A program made the position numbers and the translations under genes. Under the pieces are notes generated by a model. It saw only the letters and a program-made list of their open reading frames with translations, ran no database searches and was not told the origin of the DNA. From assembly GCA_017442535.1 (NCBI GenBank), contig JAFRZL010000039.1, positions 1 through 45,868 on the forward strand: a stretch of DNA of 45,868 nt, in the 5' to 3' direction. Positions 16,594-26,602 of this stretch are shown here, piece by piece; positions within the stretch are counted from its first letter, which is position 1, and each line of letters opens with the position of its first letter. This DNA is from Bacillota bacterium. GTDB lineage: Bacteria; Bacillota; Clostridia; Lachnospirales; Bianqueaceae.

Positions 16594-16617
16594 GGCACGC
16601 GGAGTGATCCGCGTGCC
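16594..16617 (+). other. Intercistronic stem-loop without a T run
   Basis: A perfect 10-bp GC-rich stem (16594-16603 with 16608-16617) closed by GTGA, a GNRA-type tetraloop. It is followed by AATAAAA rather than T's, so it should not terminate transcription. It lies in the 72-base gap between the kinase and gnd and may stabilise or mark processing of the upstream mRNA. Confidence 0.75.
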
Positions 16618-16653
16618 GTCAATAAAAAACACTCAGAAAGGATTTCATTCACT

Positions 16654-18097
<1,444 letters not shown>

Positions 18098-18105
<8 letters not shown>

Positions 18106-18928
18106 TATCGGTTTAATCGCTCTGGACCTGGACGGCACGCTCCTGAATTCCCGCAAGGAACTCACTCCTGTGAGCTATGCCGCCCTGGAACGGGCGGCCA
18201 ATATGGGCATCCATATTATCCCGACCACAGGCAGGTTCTATGACGCCATGCCTGTGGTCATTAAGGATCTGCCCTTTGTAAGGTATGTCATCGCGGTTAA
18301 CGGTGCGGAGATTCTGGATACCTGGACCCACCAAGTTCTCTATCGGGCTGAAATCGCCTGGCAGGACGCCATCCATATCATGGAATATCTGGATACTCTC
18401 CCGGTGATCTATGACTGCTTTATGGATGACCAGGCCTGGATGACTGCTGAATTCAAAGAACATATCGATGAATTTGCCCCTGACGAACACTATCGGAAGA
18501 TGCTTTACGAACTGCGTCAGCCCGTCCCCGAGCTCAAGGCTTTCCTGGCCGAGCGCAAACAGGACATCCAGAAGACCCAGTTTTTCTTCCGCGATATGGA
18601 TCTGCGCGCCAGAATGCTGAAGGAGCTGCCCAAACGCTTCCCCAACCATCTGGTCTCCTCTTCCGTCGTCAACAATATCGAGATCAATCATCCCGATGCC
18701 AATAAGGGCAATGCCATTCATCAGCTCTGCCGTGTGCTCGGTCTGGATATCTCGCAGACTATGAGCTTCGGCGACGGTCTGAACGATCTCGCGATGCTGG
18801 ACGCAGCCGCTATAGGCGTCGTCATGAGCAACGCGGTGGATGAGGTCAAAGCCCACGCGGATTATATTACCGCAAGCTGCGACGAGGATGGCGTTGCCAA
18901 GGCCATCGATCATTTTCTGAATCTTTGA
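18098..18928 (+). CDS. Cof-type HAD-superfamily phosphatase
   Basis: A 276-residue haloacid-dehalogenase hydrolase of the Cof/IIB-cap type, which dephosphorylates sugar phosphates or related metabolites. Motif I is LDLDGTLL (Asp10, Asp12), motif II TTGR, motif III lysine in ANKGNAI, motif IV FGDGLNDLAML; the large C2 cap lies between II and III. The start at 18098 overlaps the gnd stop by eight bases (ATGCATAA), so its translation is coupled to gnd. A longer frame extending back to 18014 has no justification because it lies inside gnd. The substrate is unknown; removing an inhibitory by-product or excess phospho-intermediate fits the coupling. Confidence 0.88.
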
Positions 18929-18946
18929 GAAAGGAATGATGCTCCC

Positions 18947-20233
18947 ATGAAAGACATCTATCTGATTGCCGGTACCGAGTCCGGTCTGAGTCCCGAGGAG
19001 ATCCGCGGTGCTCTGCTTCAGAGCCTCGAAGGCCGCGATCTGCATAAAGTGCTGATTATCCCTCCGGATTTCACCCGCTTCCACTCCAATGCAGGCTTTA
19101 TCACCAATGTTTATTATCACGCGCTGGTGGAGCGCGGTGTGGAAGTCGATATTCTGCCCGCTCTCGGCACGCATGAGCCTGTTTCCAAGGCGCAGTGGGA
19201 CGCGATGTTCGGCGATATCCCCTATGACAAAATGCTGGTCCACCGCTGGCGTACGGACGTTGTCCGCCTGGGTGAAGTACCAGGCGAATACCTCTCCGAG
19301 ATCACGGAAGGTCTGTGGACCGATCCCGTGAGCGTCGAGGTCAACCGCCGGATCATGGACGAAAGCTATGATCTGATCATCTCTCCCGGACAGGTCGTGC
19401 CCCACGAAGTCATTGGTATGGCCAACCACTCCAAGAACCTTTTCGTCGGCGTAGGCGGCAGCGATATGATCAACAAATCCCATATGGTCGGTGCCGTGTA
19501 CGGCATGGAGCGCATGATGGGCCGTGATCACACCCCCGTCCGTAAAGTCTTCGACTACGGTATGGAGCATTTCCTCAAGGACCGTCCGATCATGTTCGTC
19601 CTGACGGTCACCACCGCGCCCGGCGGCGTAATCCATACGCACGGCATGTTCATCGGTGAAGGCCGCGACTGCCTGACCGAGGCCATCAAACTGGCTCAGG
19701 TCAAGAATATCGATTTCGTCGAGCATGGCCTTAAGAAATGCGTTGTCTACCTGGATCCTTCCGAGTTCCAGAGCACCTGGCTCGGCAACAAATCCGTCTA
19801 CCGTACCCGTATGGCCATGGCTGACGGCGGCGAGCTGATCGTGCTGGCCCCCGGCGTTTCCAAGTTCGGCGAGGACGAGACCAATGACAAGCTGATCCGC
19901 AAGTACGGCTATCATGGACGTCTGCATACTCTGGAAGAATTCCGCAAGCCCGAGAATCAGGATATGCGTGACAACATGGGCGCGGCGGCTCATCTGATCC
20001 ACGGCTCCTCCGACGGACGCTTTACCGTCACCTACGCAGTCAAGAATATCAGCCGCGAGGAGATCGAGAACGCGGGCTTCAAATCTGCCGACTACGACGA
20101 GATGGTCCGCAAATACGATCCTGCCAAGCTGCATTACGGCTACAACACCGTTGACGGCGAGGAGATCTACTTCATTCCCAACCCCGCGCTTGGTCTCTGG
20201 ATCAACCGCGAGCGCTTCGAAGCTGAGCAATAA
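18947..20233 (+). CDS. LarA-superfamily nickel-pincer hydroxyacid epimerase (candidate D-gluconate/D-mannonate 2-epimerase)
   Basis: A 428-residue member of the LarA (DUF2088) superfamily, which epimerises alpha-hydroxyacids with a nickel-pincer nucleotide. Residues matching lactate racemase are in register: DFTR (Arg44), GTHEP (His76), PHEVIG (His153), the cofactor-anchoring Lys163 in NHSKN and the nickel ligand His179 in NKSH. The spacings 153-163-179 equal the 174-184-200 spacing of the Lactobacillus enzyme. The usual SGGxK anchor is changed to NHSK, so it is not a plain lactate racemase. D-gluconate 2-epimerases are known in this superfamily, and the operon makes mannonate and uses 6-phosphogluconate, which suggests mannonate-gluconate interconversion. 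The cofactor genes larB, larC and larE are not in the window. Family certain, substrate inferred. Confidence 0.85.
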   Translation: MKDIYLIAGTESGLSPEEIRGALLQSLEGRDLHKVLIIPPDFTRFHSNAGFITNVYYHALVERGVEVDILPALGTHEPVSKAQWDAMFGDIPYDKMLVHRWRTDVVRLGEVPGEYLSEITEGLWTDPVSVEVNRRIMDESYDLIISPGQVVPHEVIGMANHSKNLFVGVGGSDMINKSHMVGAVYGMERMMGRDHTPVRKVFDYGMEHFLKDRPIMFVLTVTTAPGGVIHTHGMFIGEGRDCLTEAIKLAQVKNIDFVEHGLKKCVVYLDPSEFQSTWLGNKSVYRTRMAMADGGELIVLAPGVSKFGEDETNDKLIRKYGYHGRLHTLEEFRKPENQDMRDNMGAAAHLIHGSSDGRFTVTYAVKNISREEIENAGFKSADYDEMVRKYDPAKLHYGYNTVDGEEIYFIPNPALGLWINRERFEAEQ

Positions 20234-20266
20234 TCAATTTATCTATCACTTTACAGGAGGTTACCT

Positions 20267-21715
20267 ATGTCCAAGAAGAACGAACTGATTCAGGCAGTCG
20301 AAGCTGCCGGTCTGTATGTGTATCCCAAGTCTGTAGATGAAGCTGAAGGTACCGTTGCTGCCATCGTGCGCAAAGGTATTGACAAATGCCTGGCTGTTGC
20401 CGGCGACAAGGCCTGCTGCTTTACCGGTGAGGAAGCCGGCGGCGTGAAGTACTGCCCGCTGAGCACCGAGAACGCCAAGGCTCTGATGGCTCTCTTCCCC
20501 TACACCAAACCCGTCAGCCACCGCGGCCATCCCTTCACCATCGGTCTGGGCGACCGTCTGGGCCTTGCGACCCCCGGTCATGTCCGCGCGATCGCCGGCT
20601 ACGGTGCCTTCCCGATCCTGGCTCAGCAGTCCATCCGTGAGCTTAATCTGACCAGCCGCACCTTTGCCGACGTAATCGCTGCCGCTGCCTTCGGTGTATT
20701 CCAGGAAGGCTACAAGGACGGTTACGGCGCCGACGGTGACCATCTGAAGACCAAGCCCGAGATCACCTATGCTCTGGAGAGCGGCTGCACCATGATCACG
20801 CTGGACTGCTCCGAGCACATTGATATCAAGGCTGCCGCGCTCAGCCCCGAAGCTGCCGAGGCCGCTTACGCCGAGGTTCCCGAGGAAGTCCGCAAGCACT
20901 ATGAAGAGACCTACCTGAACAAAGAGCTTCCCTGCATCGGCAAGTTGGATCTGCCCGAGCTCCGCTCCATCGTTCTGGTCTTCTGGAAGGCTATTGTTCA
21001 CGCTGAGGACTGCTTCCGTCATATCGAAGCCACCCGCACGACTGACGTCGACTTCGAGCTTTCGATCGACGAGACCCTGACCATTACCAGCCCCGCCGAG
21101 CACTTCGTCGTCGTTAACGAGCTCTACGCCAAGGGCGTTAAGATCGACAGCGTTGCTCCGCATTTCTCTGGCGCCTTCGAGAAGGGCGTGGAATATGCCG
21201 GCAACCTGAACGACTTCGCGCGTGATTTCGTTGTTCATCAGGAAATCGCAGATCATTTCGGCTACAAGCTGTCCGTACACTCCGGCTCCGATAAGTTCTC
21301 CGTCTTCTCCACCGTTGGCCGCGTGACCCAGGGACATGTCCATGTTAAGACCGCCGGCACCAACTGGCTGGAAGCCGTCGCCGTCGTCGCCGAGCACGAT
21401 CCCGACCTGTACCGCCGCACGCACAAGTTCGCCCTGGAGCATCGTCCCGAGGCCGAGAAGTACTATCATGTCACCACCAAAGTTGACGAGATCCCCAACA
21501 TCGACCTGGAGAGCGACGCCTACCTGCCCGAGTACCTGCACCTGGTCGCCTCCCGTCAGACCCTGCACATCACCTACGGCCTGCTGCTCGCGGAGCCCTG
21601 GTTCAAGGAAGCCTTCTACAAGCTCCTCGCCGAGAAGGAAGAAGAATACTATGCCCGCCTTGTATCCCACATCGGCAAGCATCTTCGTTTCCTGACCGCG
21701 GAGATCAAGAAGTAA
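20267..21715 (+). CDS. uxaE: Tagaturonate epimerase UxaE
   Basis: A 482-residue protein of the tagaturonate epimerase family, known from Thermotoga, which converts D-tagaturonate to D-fructuronate and so links galacturonate to glucuronate catabolism. Recognisable family segments are FTIGLGDRLGLATPGHVRA (about 86-104), EGYKDGYGADGDHLKT (about 149-164), MITLDCSEHID and, later, HSGSDKFSVF. It is the last gene of the operon, preceded by AGGAGG at an ideal distance, and ends before a bidirectional terminator. Together with the SDR gene it places hexuronates as the entry substrates. Uronate isomerase (UxaC), needed one step earlier, is not in the window. Confidence 0.88.
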   Translation: MSKKNELIQAVEAAGLYVYPKSVDEAEGTVAAIVRKGIDKCLAVAGDKACCFTGEEAGGVKYCPLSTENAKALMALFPYTKPVSHRGHPFTIGLGDRLGLATPGHVRAIAGYGAFPILAQQSIRELNLTSRTFADVIAAAAFGVFQEGYKDGYGADGDHLKTKPEITYALESGCTMITLDCSEHIDIKAAALSPEAAEAAYAEVPEEVRKHYEETYLNKELPCIGKLDLPELRSIVLVFWKAIVHAEDCFRHIEATRTTDVDFELSIDETLTITSPAEHFVVVNELYAKGVKIDSVAPHFSGAFEKGVEYAGNLNDFARDFVVHQEIADHFGYKLSVHSGSDKFSVFSTVGRVTQGHVHVKTAGTNWLEAVAVVAEHDPDLYRRTHKFALEHRPEAEKYYHVTTKVDEIPNIDLESDAYLPEYLHLVASRQTLHITYGLLLAEPWFKEAFYKLLAEKEEEYYARLVSHIGKHLRFLTAEIKK

Positions 21716-21737
21716 GGTTCAACTGAATTAATCCATC

Positions 21738-21772
21738 AAAAAGCCTGCCCTCGTCAGAGGACAGGCTTTTTT
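21738..21772. terminator. Bidirectional intrinsic terminator between the two catabolic operons
   Basis: A 14-bp stem with one mismatch (21738-21751 with 21758-21771, loop CGTCAG) is flanked by A's on the left and T's on the right. It can end transcription of both the plus-strand uxaE operon and the convergent minus-strand operon. Confidence 0.92.
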
Positions 21773-21782
21773 CTTTCTCTCC

Positions 21783-23777
21783 TCATTCCCAGTTCGGGAA
21801 GGAGAATTCGCCGCGGTAATTGGATTCGTTATAATGCGGATACTTGAAGGGGCGGTATTCCTTCTCACCTGCAGGGGCCGGACGGTCCTGCGTGTAAATA
21901 TACATGCGCTTCTCGTCCCAGAGGACGATCTCGTCGCGGGCGTCACCGGTCAGCGAGAGGACTTCGGCAGCCAGATCGGGATGGCCGTCATCGGGGAATC
22001 TGACCACGACATCACCGTCGCCGTCCATCAGTCCTCCGTACTTGACATTGCCATTCAGCAGGACCAGCTCGGTACCGTCGCCGCACCAGTTGACCGGGGC
22101 GATGACATTGCCGTTGGAAGAAGGCTCCCAGTGCCAGAGCTCGTTGCCCTTGCAGTCATACATGTAGATGATGCCCTGCGGTCCCCAGTAAGTGGTCGTG
22201 CAGATCTGCATGCCTTTGCGGTCCGGGCAGTAATTGCCCGCGCTGATGCGCTGACCGTGGCCGTTGATGTCACGGGCAACGATATTTCCCTTGGTATCGA
22301 CGATCATAAAGCCCTCCCAGCCGGAAACGATGGCGATCAGGTCTTCATCGCGGTCCGGATCGAAGTGCCCGATGATGATCTCATCCGTGTGATCGGTATG
22401 GACCGGCAGCTTCCAGACAAGTTTGCCGTCAGCGCTGACCATATTGTAGCAGCTGAAGATCTCGTCCCTGCCGTCACCGTTAAAATCGTACGCATAGGGG
22501 AAATGACCGGTATTGTACTCGGTGAACATCCAATGACGGTTCAGGTCTTTGTCATAGATCCAGAGGCGGCTGTAGCGGTCCTTGATCAGGATCTCTTCGG
22601 GACGGTCATTGCCGGAAACATTGACGATCCGGATGGCGTCCACGTTCAGGCGCTCGAACGCATGCTTTTTGAATTCTATGCCGACAAGCTGGTCGCCGGG
22701 AATGTCATTGACCGGTGTCCAGACCCATTTTTTGACACTTCCGTCACGGCCGTCCAGAATGTAAAGCTTAAAATTGCGGGAAGTGATGACTTCGTCGATG
22801 CCGTCACCATCGATATCATAGATCTGCAGCGGCACGTCGGCGGTCAGGTTATCCGGCCCGACACACTCGCGCGGCTCGCCCCACTGCCACAGCACTTTGC
22901 CGGTATCCACGCTCACGGCGGTCAGGCAGCTGATATTGGCATAGCGGTCCTTAAAGACGCGTTTCTGCTGCTGCGCCATGACAAAGAACATTTCATCGGT
23001 ACCCGTCAGATGGCCGAAGCGGATCTGGCGTCCCGCTCCGAAGTTGCCCAGGTCAATTACTTTCCAGAGCTTGGGCTGGGGATACTTAGCCTGCTTGGCC
23101 GCCAGTGCGGCAGCCTTCGCGGCGCGCTTTTTAAGCAGTTCAGCGTACGAAGCTTCATCCGTCTCGACACAGACGTCCGTGAACTGTGTGGGCATATTCG
23201 CGGTGAGCGCGATGCAGCCTTCACGATAGGTATCGTCCTCTGCCGTGACAATCGCCTGCCCATCCAGATAACCGGTCATGACAGTGCCTTCCACCTTGAC
23301 CGCCAGCGTATGGAAGCTGTCGCAGTCGATCCGGGCCGGCACCTCGGCCAGAAGCGTGGTATGGATCTTCTCGATCTTCTCAAAGGCCGCCCGTCCGCCG
23401 CCCACCGTGAAGACATAAGTCGCCATGGCAGTCTGATAGCGGAACATCAGGCCCGAGGGCTCGGAAGGCTCAAACGCACGGAATTTCACAGAAACCGTAT
23501 AGTCCCTCCAGTCCTTCTCTCCAGCAACCAGAGCCGTCCGCGTGGGCGTCCCGGGCAGAGGCGGATTCTGCCTCTGCTGCTCCATATAGTGCCTGCCGTC
23601 CTCCTCGGTGATCATCCAGCTCGGCCCGCGGAAATTAAAGGAAGTGATCGGATCATACCACTGCCCGGCATAGCCTTTCGGAGGATAATAATGATATTCA
23701 CCCATGGCGGAATGCTCGGGGTCATACGGGAAGTCGCCGATCGCAAAACCCATGAAATCGTCAAAAAGCAGCTGCAT
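21783..23777 (-). CDS. Cytoplasmic ConA-like plus FG-GAP beta-propeller protein (possible polysaccharide lyase or keto-glycoside hydrolase)
   Basis: A 664-residue protein with no signal peptide. Residues 1 to about 215 look like a concanavalin-like jelly roll of the DUF1080/LamG kind (DYTVSVKFRAFEPSEPSGLMFRY, then a strand pair around LAVKVEGTVMTGYLDGQ). An Ala/Lys-rich helix (about 215-240) leads to a beta-propeller with FG-GAP-like calcium loops: DIDGDGIDEV, DFNGDGRDEI, DPDRDEDLI and DGDGDV. Similar propellers occur in rhamnogalacturonan lyases (PL11) and integrin-like proteins, but no known lyase active site could be identified. It is the last gene of the glycoside operon. I do not recognise the family; a role in cleaving an imported oligosaccharide is inferred from context. 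Confidence 0.65.
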   Translation of the reverse strand: MQLLFDDFMGFAIGDFPYDPEHSAMGEYHYYPPKGYAGQWYDPITSFNFRGPSWMITEEDGRHYMEQQRQNPPLPGTPTRTALVAGEKDWRDYTVSVKFRAFEPSEPSGLMFRYQTAMATYVFTVGGGRAAFEKIEKIHTTLLAEVPARIDCDSFHTLAVKVEGTVMTGYLDGQAIVTAEDDTYREGCIALTANMPTQFTDVCVETDEASYAELLKKRAAKAAALAAKQAKYPQPKLWKVIDLGNFGAGRQIRFGHLTGTDEMFFVMAQQQKRVFKDRYANISCLTAVSVDTGKVLWQWGEPRECVGPDNLTADVPLQIYDIDGDGIDEVITSRNFKLYILDGRDGSVKKWVWTPVNDIPGDQLVGIEFKKHAFERLNVDAIRIVNVSGNDRPEEILIKDRYSRLWIYDKDLNRHWMFTEYNTGHFPYAYDFNGDGRDEIFSCYNMVSADGKLVWKLPVHTDHTDEIIIGHFDPDRDEDLIAIVSGWEGFMIVDTKGNIVARDINGHGQRISAGNYCPDRKGMQICTTTYWGPQGIIYMYDCKGNELWHWEPSSNGNVIAPVNWCGDGTELVLLNGNVKYGGLMDGDGDVVVRFPDDGHPDLAAEVLSLTGDARDEIVLWDEKRMYIYTQDRPAPAGEKEYRPFKYPHYNESNYRGEFSFPNWE

Positions 23778-23819
23778 AGTTTCTCCTTCCTATGGATTAT
23801 TCCATTATGTAATATTAAA

Positions 23820-24590
23820 TCACACTTCAATCGTCAAGCCATCGCGCGCCACATGAAAGCCCGATGCTTCGCAGATGGCAGAGGTTTCGGCATGCGATTT
23901 GTGCAAGGTCCTCGCAAGATGTGAAATGTAAATCACGGTATGGTCGTCGATTGCCCCGGTCGTTGCAAAGGACGGAAGCATCATCCTGATCATGGGGATG
24001 CTGTTATGCTCTGCCAGGCGGAAGTCGCCGATATAGTCGCCGCAGGTCCCGTCCAGGATCAGGAGATCCAGGTGCGCTTCCTTAAGTGCGTTAAAGGCTC
24101 CATTCAGGATCCAGGCGCCGTCCAGTGCATAATAGATCTTGCGGCCGGCGTACTCCATCAGAAAATGTTGGGGCCGGGTGCCCTGCCCGTGATTGGCCGG
24201 AAGTCCGGTGACCGCAAGGTCCGACCCGACCTGATACCGCTCATAGAGCTTCATGCGGCGGATCTCCGTCCCCTGGATCTCCGGCAGCTCTGCGTCCTCA
24301 CGCACCCAGATCCTCAGCGGCTGCTCGCGGCCGGCGGCCAGAGTGCCGATATTCTCGGGATTGAAATGATCCTTGTGCAGATGTGTCATCAGCAGATCCG
24401 TGACCGCCCCGGCCGGATATCCCGCGATCCGCAGACTGTCCAGTACATGCGGCCCGGCATCGATCAGGTACTTTCCGCCCAGGATCGCGGCCGAGCACCT
24501 GCGAATGTCCGGGGCAAAGCGGTCCGGTACTGTCTCCAGCAGTTCGCGGCTGTAATCCGCTGCCCCGGTCCCCAGAAAACATAATTTCAT
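23820..24590 (-). CDS. Metallo-beta-lactamase-fold hydrolase
   Basis: A 256-residue MBL-fold protein. The metal site motif is THLHKDHFNP (His70, His72, Asp74, His75), followed by LPANHGQG, YYALDGAW with the bridging aspartate and a late histidine in YISHLART. The order resembles the PhnP/RNase Z-like branch (phosphodiesterases) more than lactonases, but the substrate is not predictable. In this operon a sugar lactonase or cyclic phosphodiesterase would fit. It starts three bases after the isomerase stop, with AAAGGGG overlapping that gene. Confidence 0.82.
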   Translation of the reverse strand: MKLCFLGTGAADYSRELLETVPDRFAPDIRRCSAAILGGKYLIDAGPHVLDSLRIAGYPAGAVTDLLMTHLHKDHFNPENIGTLAAGREQPLRIWVREDAELPEIQGTEIRRMKLYERYQVGSDLAVTGLPANHGQGTRPQHFLMEYAGRKIYYALDGAWILNGAFNALKEAHLDLLILDGTCGDYIGDFRLAEHNSIPMIRMMLPSFATTGAIDDHTVIYISHLARTLHKSHAETSAICEASGFHVARDGLTIEV

Positions 24591-24593
24591 CGC

Positions 24594-25445
24594 TTAAACC
24601 CCTTTCGTCCGCCCGGCTTCCTCGAGCATCCGGCTGAAAGCGTAGCGCATGATGATATTCTGTTCCACCGCCCGGATGCCTGCCGCCCGCATGGCGTCAT
24701 CGATCCAGAATTCACTCGCGATATCGCCTTCCCAGCCCGTCCGCACGATCTCGGCAGCCAGAATGCGGTAATCGATCTCGCCCTCTTCGTAGACGCATTT
24801 TCCCACGCCGCGTTTGGCCTGACGGATATGCAGGTGCCCGGAATACGGCAGCAGCTTAACGGATTCTTCCGCACCGATTCCGTTGACCTGATAATGCAGC
24901 AGGTCAAGTGTATATCCCAGGTGCGGCGCGATCTGCATCATCTCAAGCGCCCGGGGCACCTCGTTCAGAACCGACGTGCGCGTGGGCTCCACATGCAGCT
25001 TCAGACCGTAATCGAGCGCCCTGAGCGAGAGCTTTTCCAGCACCCGTCCGGCCCGCGTAAAGCACTGCTCAAACGGTTCATCCGGCTGCGCGTCCCCGAC
25101 CGAAGTCATGATACTCGCAAGCCCGGCTCTCTTTGCAAAACGGAAAACAGGCTCAAACGCCTCCGCAAATGCCTCCGCCTCGGCGGCCGGCTGGGTGGGC
25201 ATGGTATTGTGCCCCTTCACCGGCATCGTTCCCAGGAAAAGCTCGCTTAAGCCCAGCTCATTCTCCTCGCCCAGCGTACGGATCCGGTCTCCCAGTCCCT
25301 CCGGATCCCGGATGATCTCTGCAAGAGGCGCCGCACTCCGCACGGACACGTCCACCGCGTCATAATCCAGCTTCCGGATAAAAGGGAAGGACACCTCTGC
25401 AGGAAATCTCCCGAAATTATCGTTATGACAGCTCCAGCGGATCAT
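24594..25445 (-). CDS. Sugar phosphate isomerase/epimerase-like TIM-barrel protein
   Basis: A 283-residue xylose-isomerase-like (AP endonuclease 2 family) barrel. The metal ligands characteristic of the family are visible in order: glutamate in LHVEPTRTS (about 150), aspartate in YTLDLLHYQ (about 180), histidine in GHLHIRQA (about 206) and glutamate in IASEFWID (about 244). Members isomerise or epimerise sugars or act in keto-glycoside cleavage. The ATG overlaps the stop of the Gfo/Idh/MocA gene (ATGA), so the two are coupled and likely act on successive intermediates. Confidence 0.85.
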   Translation of the reverse strand: MIRWSCHNDNFGRFPAEVSFPFIRKLDYDAVDVSVRSAAPLAEIIRDPEGLGDRIRTLGEENELGLSELFLGTMPVKGHNTMPTQPAAEAEAFAEAFEPVFRFAKRAGLASIMTSVGDAQPDEPFEQCFTRAGRVLEKLSLRALDYGLKLHVEPTRTSVLNEVPRALEMMQIAPHLGYTLDLLHYQVNGIGAEESVKLLPYSGHLHIRQAKRGVGKCVYEEGEIDYRILAAEIVRTGWEGDIASEFWIDDAMRAAGIRAVEQNIIMRYAFSRMLEEAGRTKGV

Positions 25446-26524
25446 GGCAGCATGACCTGCTTCCCGCCAAGCCGGATGGATTCCTGGATCGCGTCGAGGA
25501 TCCGCATCGTGACCAGACCGCGCTCGCCGTTGCTGATCGTGGATTTTTCACCACGGCGGATGCAGTCAAAGAAGTGACGGTAGAGAGCCGCGTGGCCGCG
25601 CTCCGCCGGAAAATGCGGATTGATCTCCACCTGCCCACAGAACTCGTCCTTCTTGAACATGCGGATGCAGTCCTGATTGAATACACCGAATTTATGCCCG
25701 TTGTAGCAGCGGTGCACATCGTATTCCAGACTCATTTTATCACCGTAGATACGCATCTCGTAGCGGTCGCGTGCCGGTGCCGCACGGAAAGCCTTGAATG
25801 TAAAGCTCGCGTTGTTCTCAAAAAGCACCATAGCGATGCAGCCGTCATCGTCCTCGTCGCGCTCGGACTCAGGGATCGTCGTATTGCCTTCTTTGTAATA
25901 GGCCTTGGCGACGACGGATACAGGCTTGGGATCATCCAGCATAAAGAGGGCCCACTCCACGTTGTGGGAGGCGCTGTGGATACTGATGCCGGTATTTAAT
26001 TTGCGGCTGCGCTTGCCCTTGCCATAAGGGTCTTTCAGGCTGGCCGCGCGGTCCACACTGACCATATAGACGTCACCGAATTCGCCCGCGTCGATCATGC
26101 GCTTGAACATGAACATCTGGCTCTGGAAAAGGCCGTTCGAACCCGCGACAAAGACACCGGGGCTCTCGTTGGCGACTTTAAGCAGCTCTTCCATCTCCGC
26201 GGCGTTGGTAGTGATGGGTTTTTCCAGATAAACGTTTTTGCCCGCGCGCAGGCAGTCCACCGCGATCTGGAAATGCGAATTGGTGGGTGTATTGATCGCG
26301 ATCGCGTTGATCGTATCATCCGCCAGCATCTCATGATAATCCGTAAAAGCTTTCCGGAAGCCGAAGCGTGCCGCAACTTTTTCGGCAAGTCCCGGTACAT
26401 AGTCGCAGATCGCGTACAGTTCCCAATCCGTCTCCTTCACTTCCTTCAAGGAGTCCAGCTGCCGGCCCGGATTGACTGTAACGTCCCCCGCGCCTATGAT
26501 CCCCAGTCTGATTTTTTCTGCCAT
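25442..26524 (-). CDS. Gfo/Idh/MocA-family oxidoreductase
   Basis: A 360-residue NAD(P)-dependent dehydrogenase. The N-terminal Rossmann domain carries RLGIIGAGDVTVNPGRQL and the family signature VYLEKPITTNAAEME near residue 100, with the catalytic-type lysine in EKP. The C-terminal alpha/beta domain includes GISIHSASHNVEWALFML, with the histidine often used in catalysis. Members oxidise inositols, sugars or glycosides. It is translationally coupled to the isomerase-like gene downstream and follows the GH2 gene by 78 bases. GGAGG precedes the start. Confidence 0.9.
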   Translation of the reverse strand: MAEKIRLGIIGAGDVTVNPGRQLDSLKEVKETDWELYAICDYVPGLAEKVAARFGFRKAFTDYHEMLADDTINAIAINTPTNSHFQIAVDCLRAGKNVYLEKPITTNAAEMEELLKVANESPGVFVAGSNGLFQSQMFMFKRMIDAGEFGDVYMVSVDRAASLKDPYGKGKRSRKLNTGISIHSASHNVEWALFMLDDPKPVSVVAKAYYKEGNTTIPESERDEDDDGCIAMVLFENNASFTFKAFRAAPARDRYEMRIYGDKMSLEYDVHRCYNGHKFGVFNQDCIRMFKKDEFCGQVEINPHFPAERGHAALYRHFFDCIRRGEKSTISNGERGLVTMRILDAIQESIRLGGKQVMLP

Positions 26525-26602
26525 CTTTTTACCTCCGTGTATTGTAATGCAATTAATTATGCTTCATGTATGAATGCCGGACATCTCCGGACGCCGATCG
26601 AT

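Noticed and set aside
18113..20230. A 705-codon open frame on the minus strand opposite the HAD and LarA-like genes.
   Set aside because: Same reason: it mirrors well-supported genes, crosses two of them, and has no ribosome site or family pattern.
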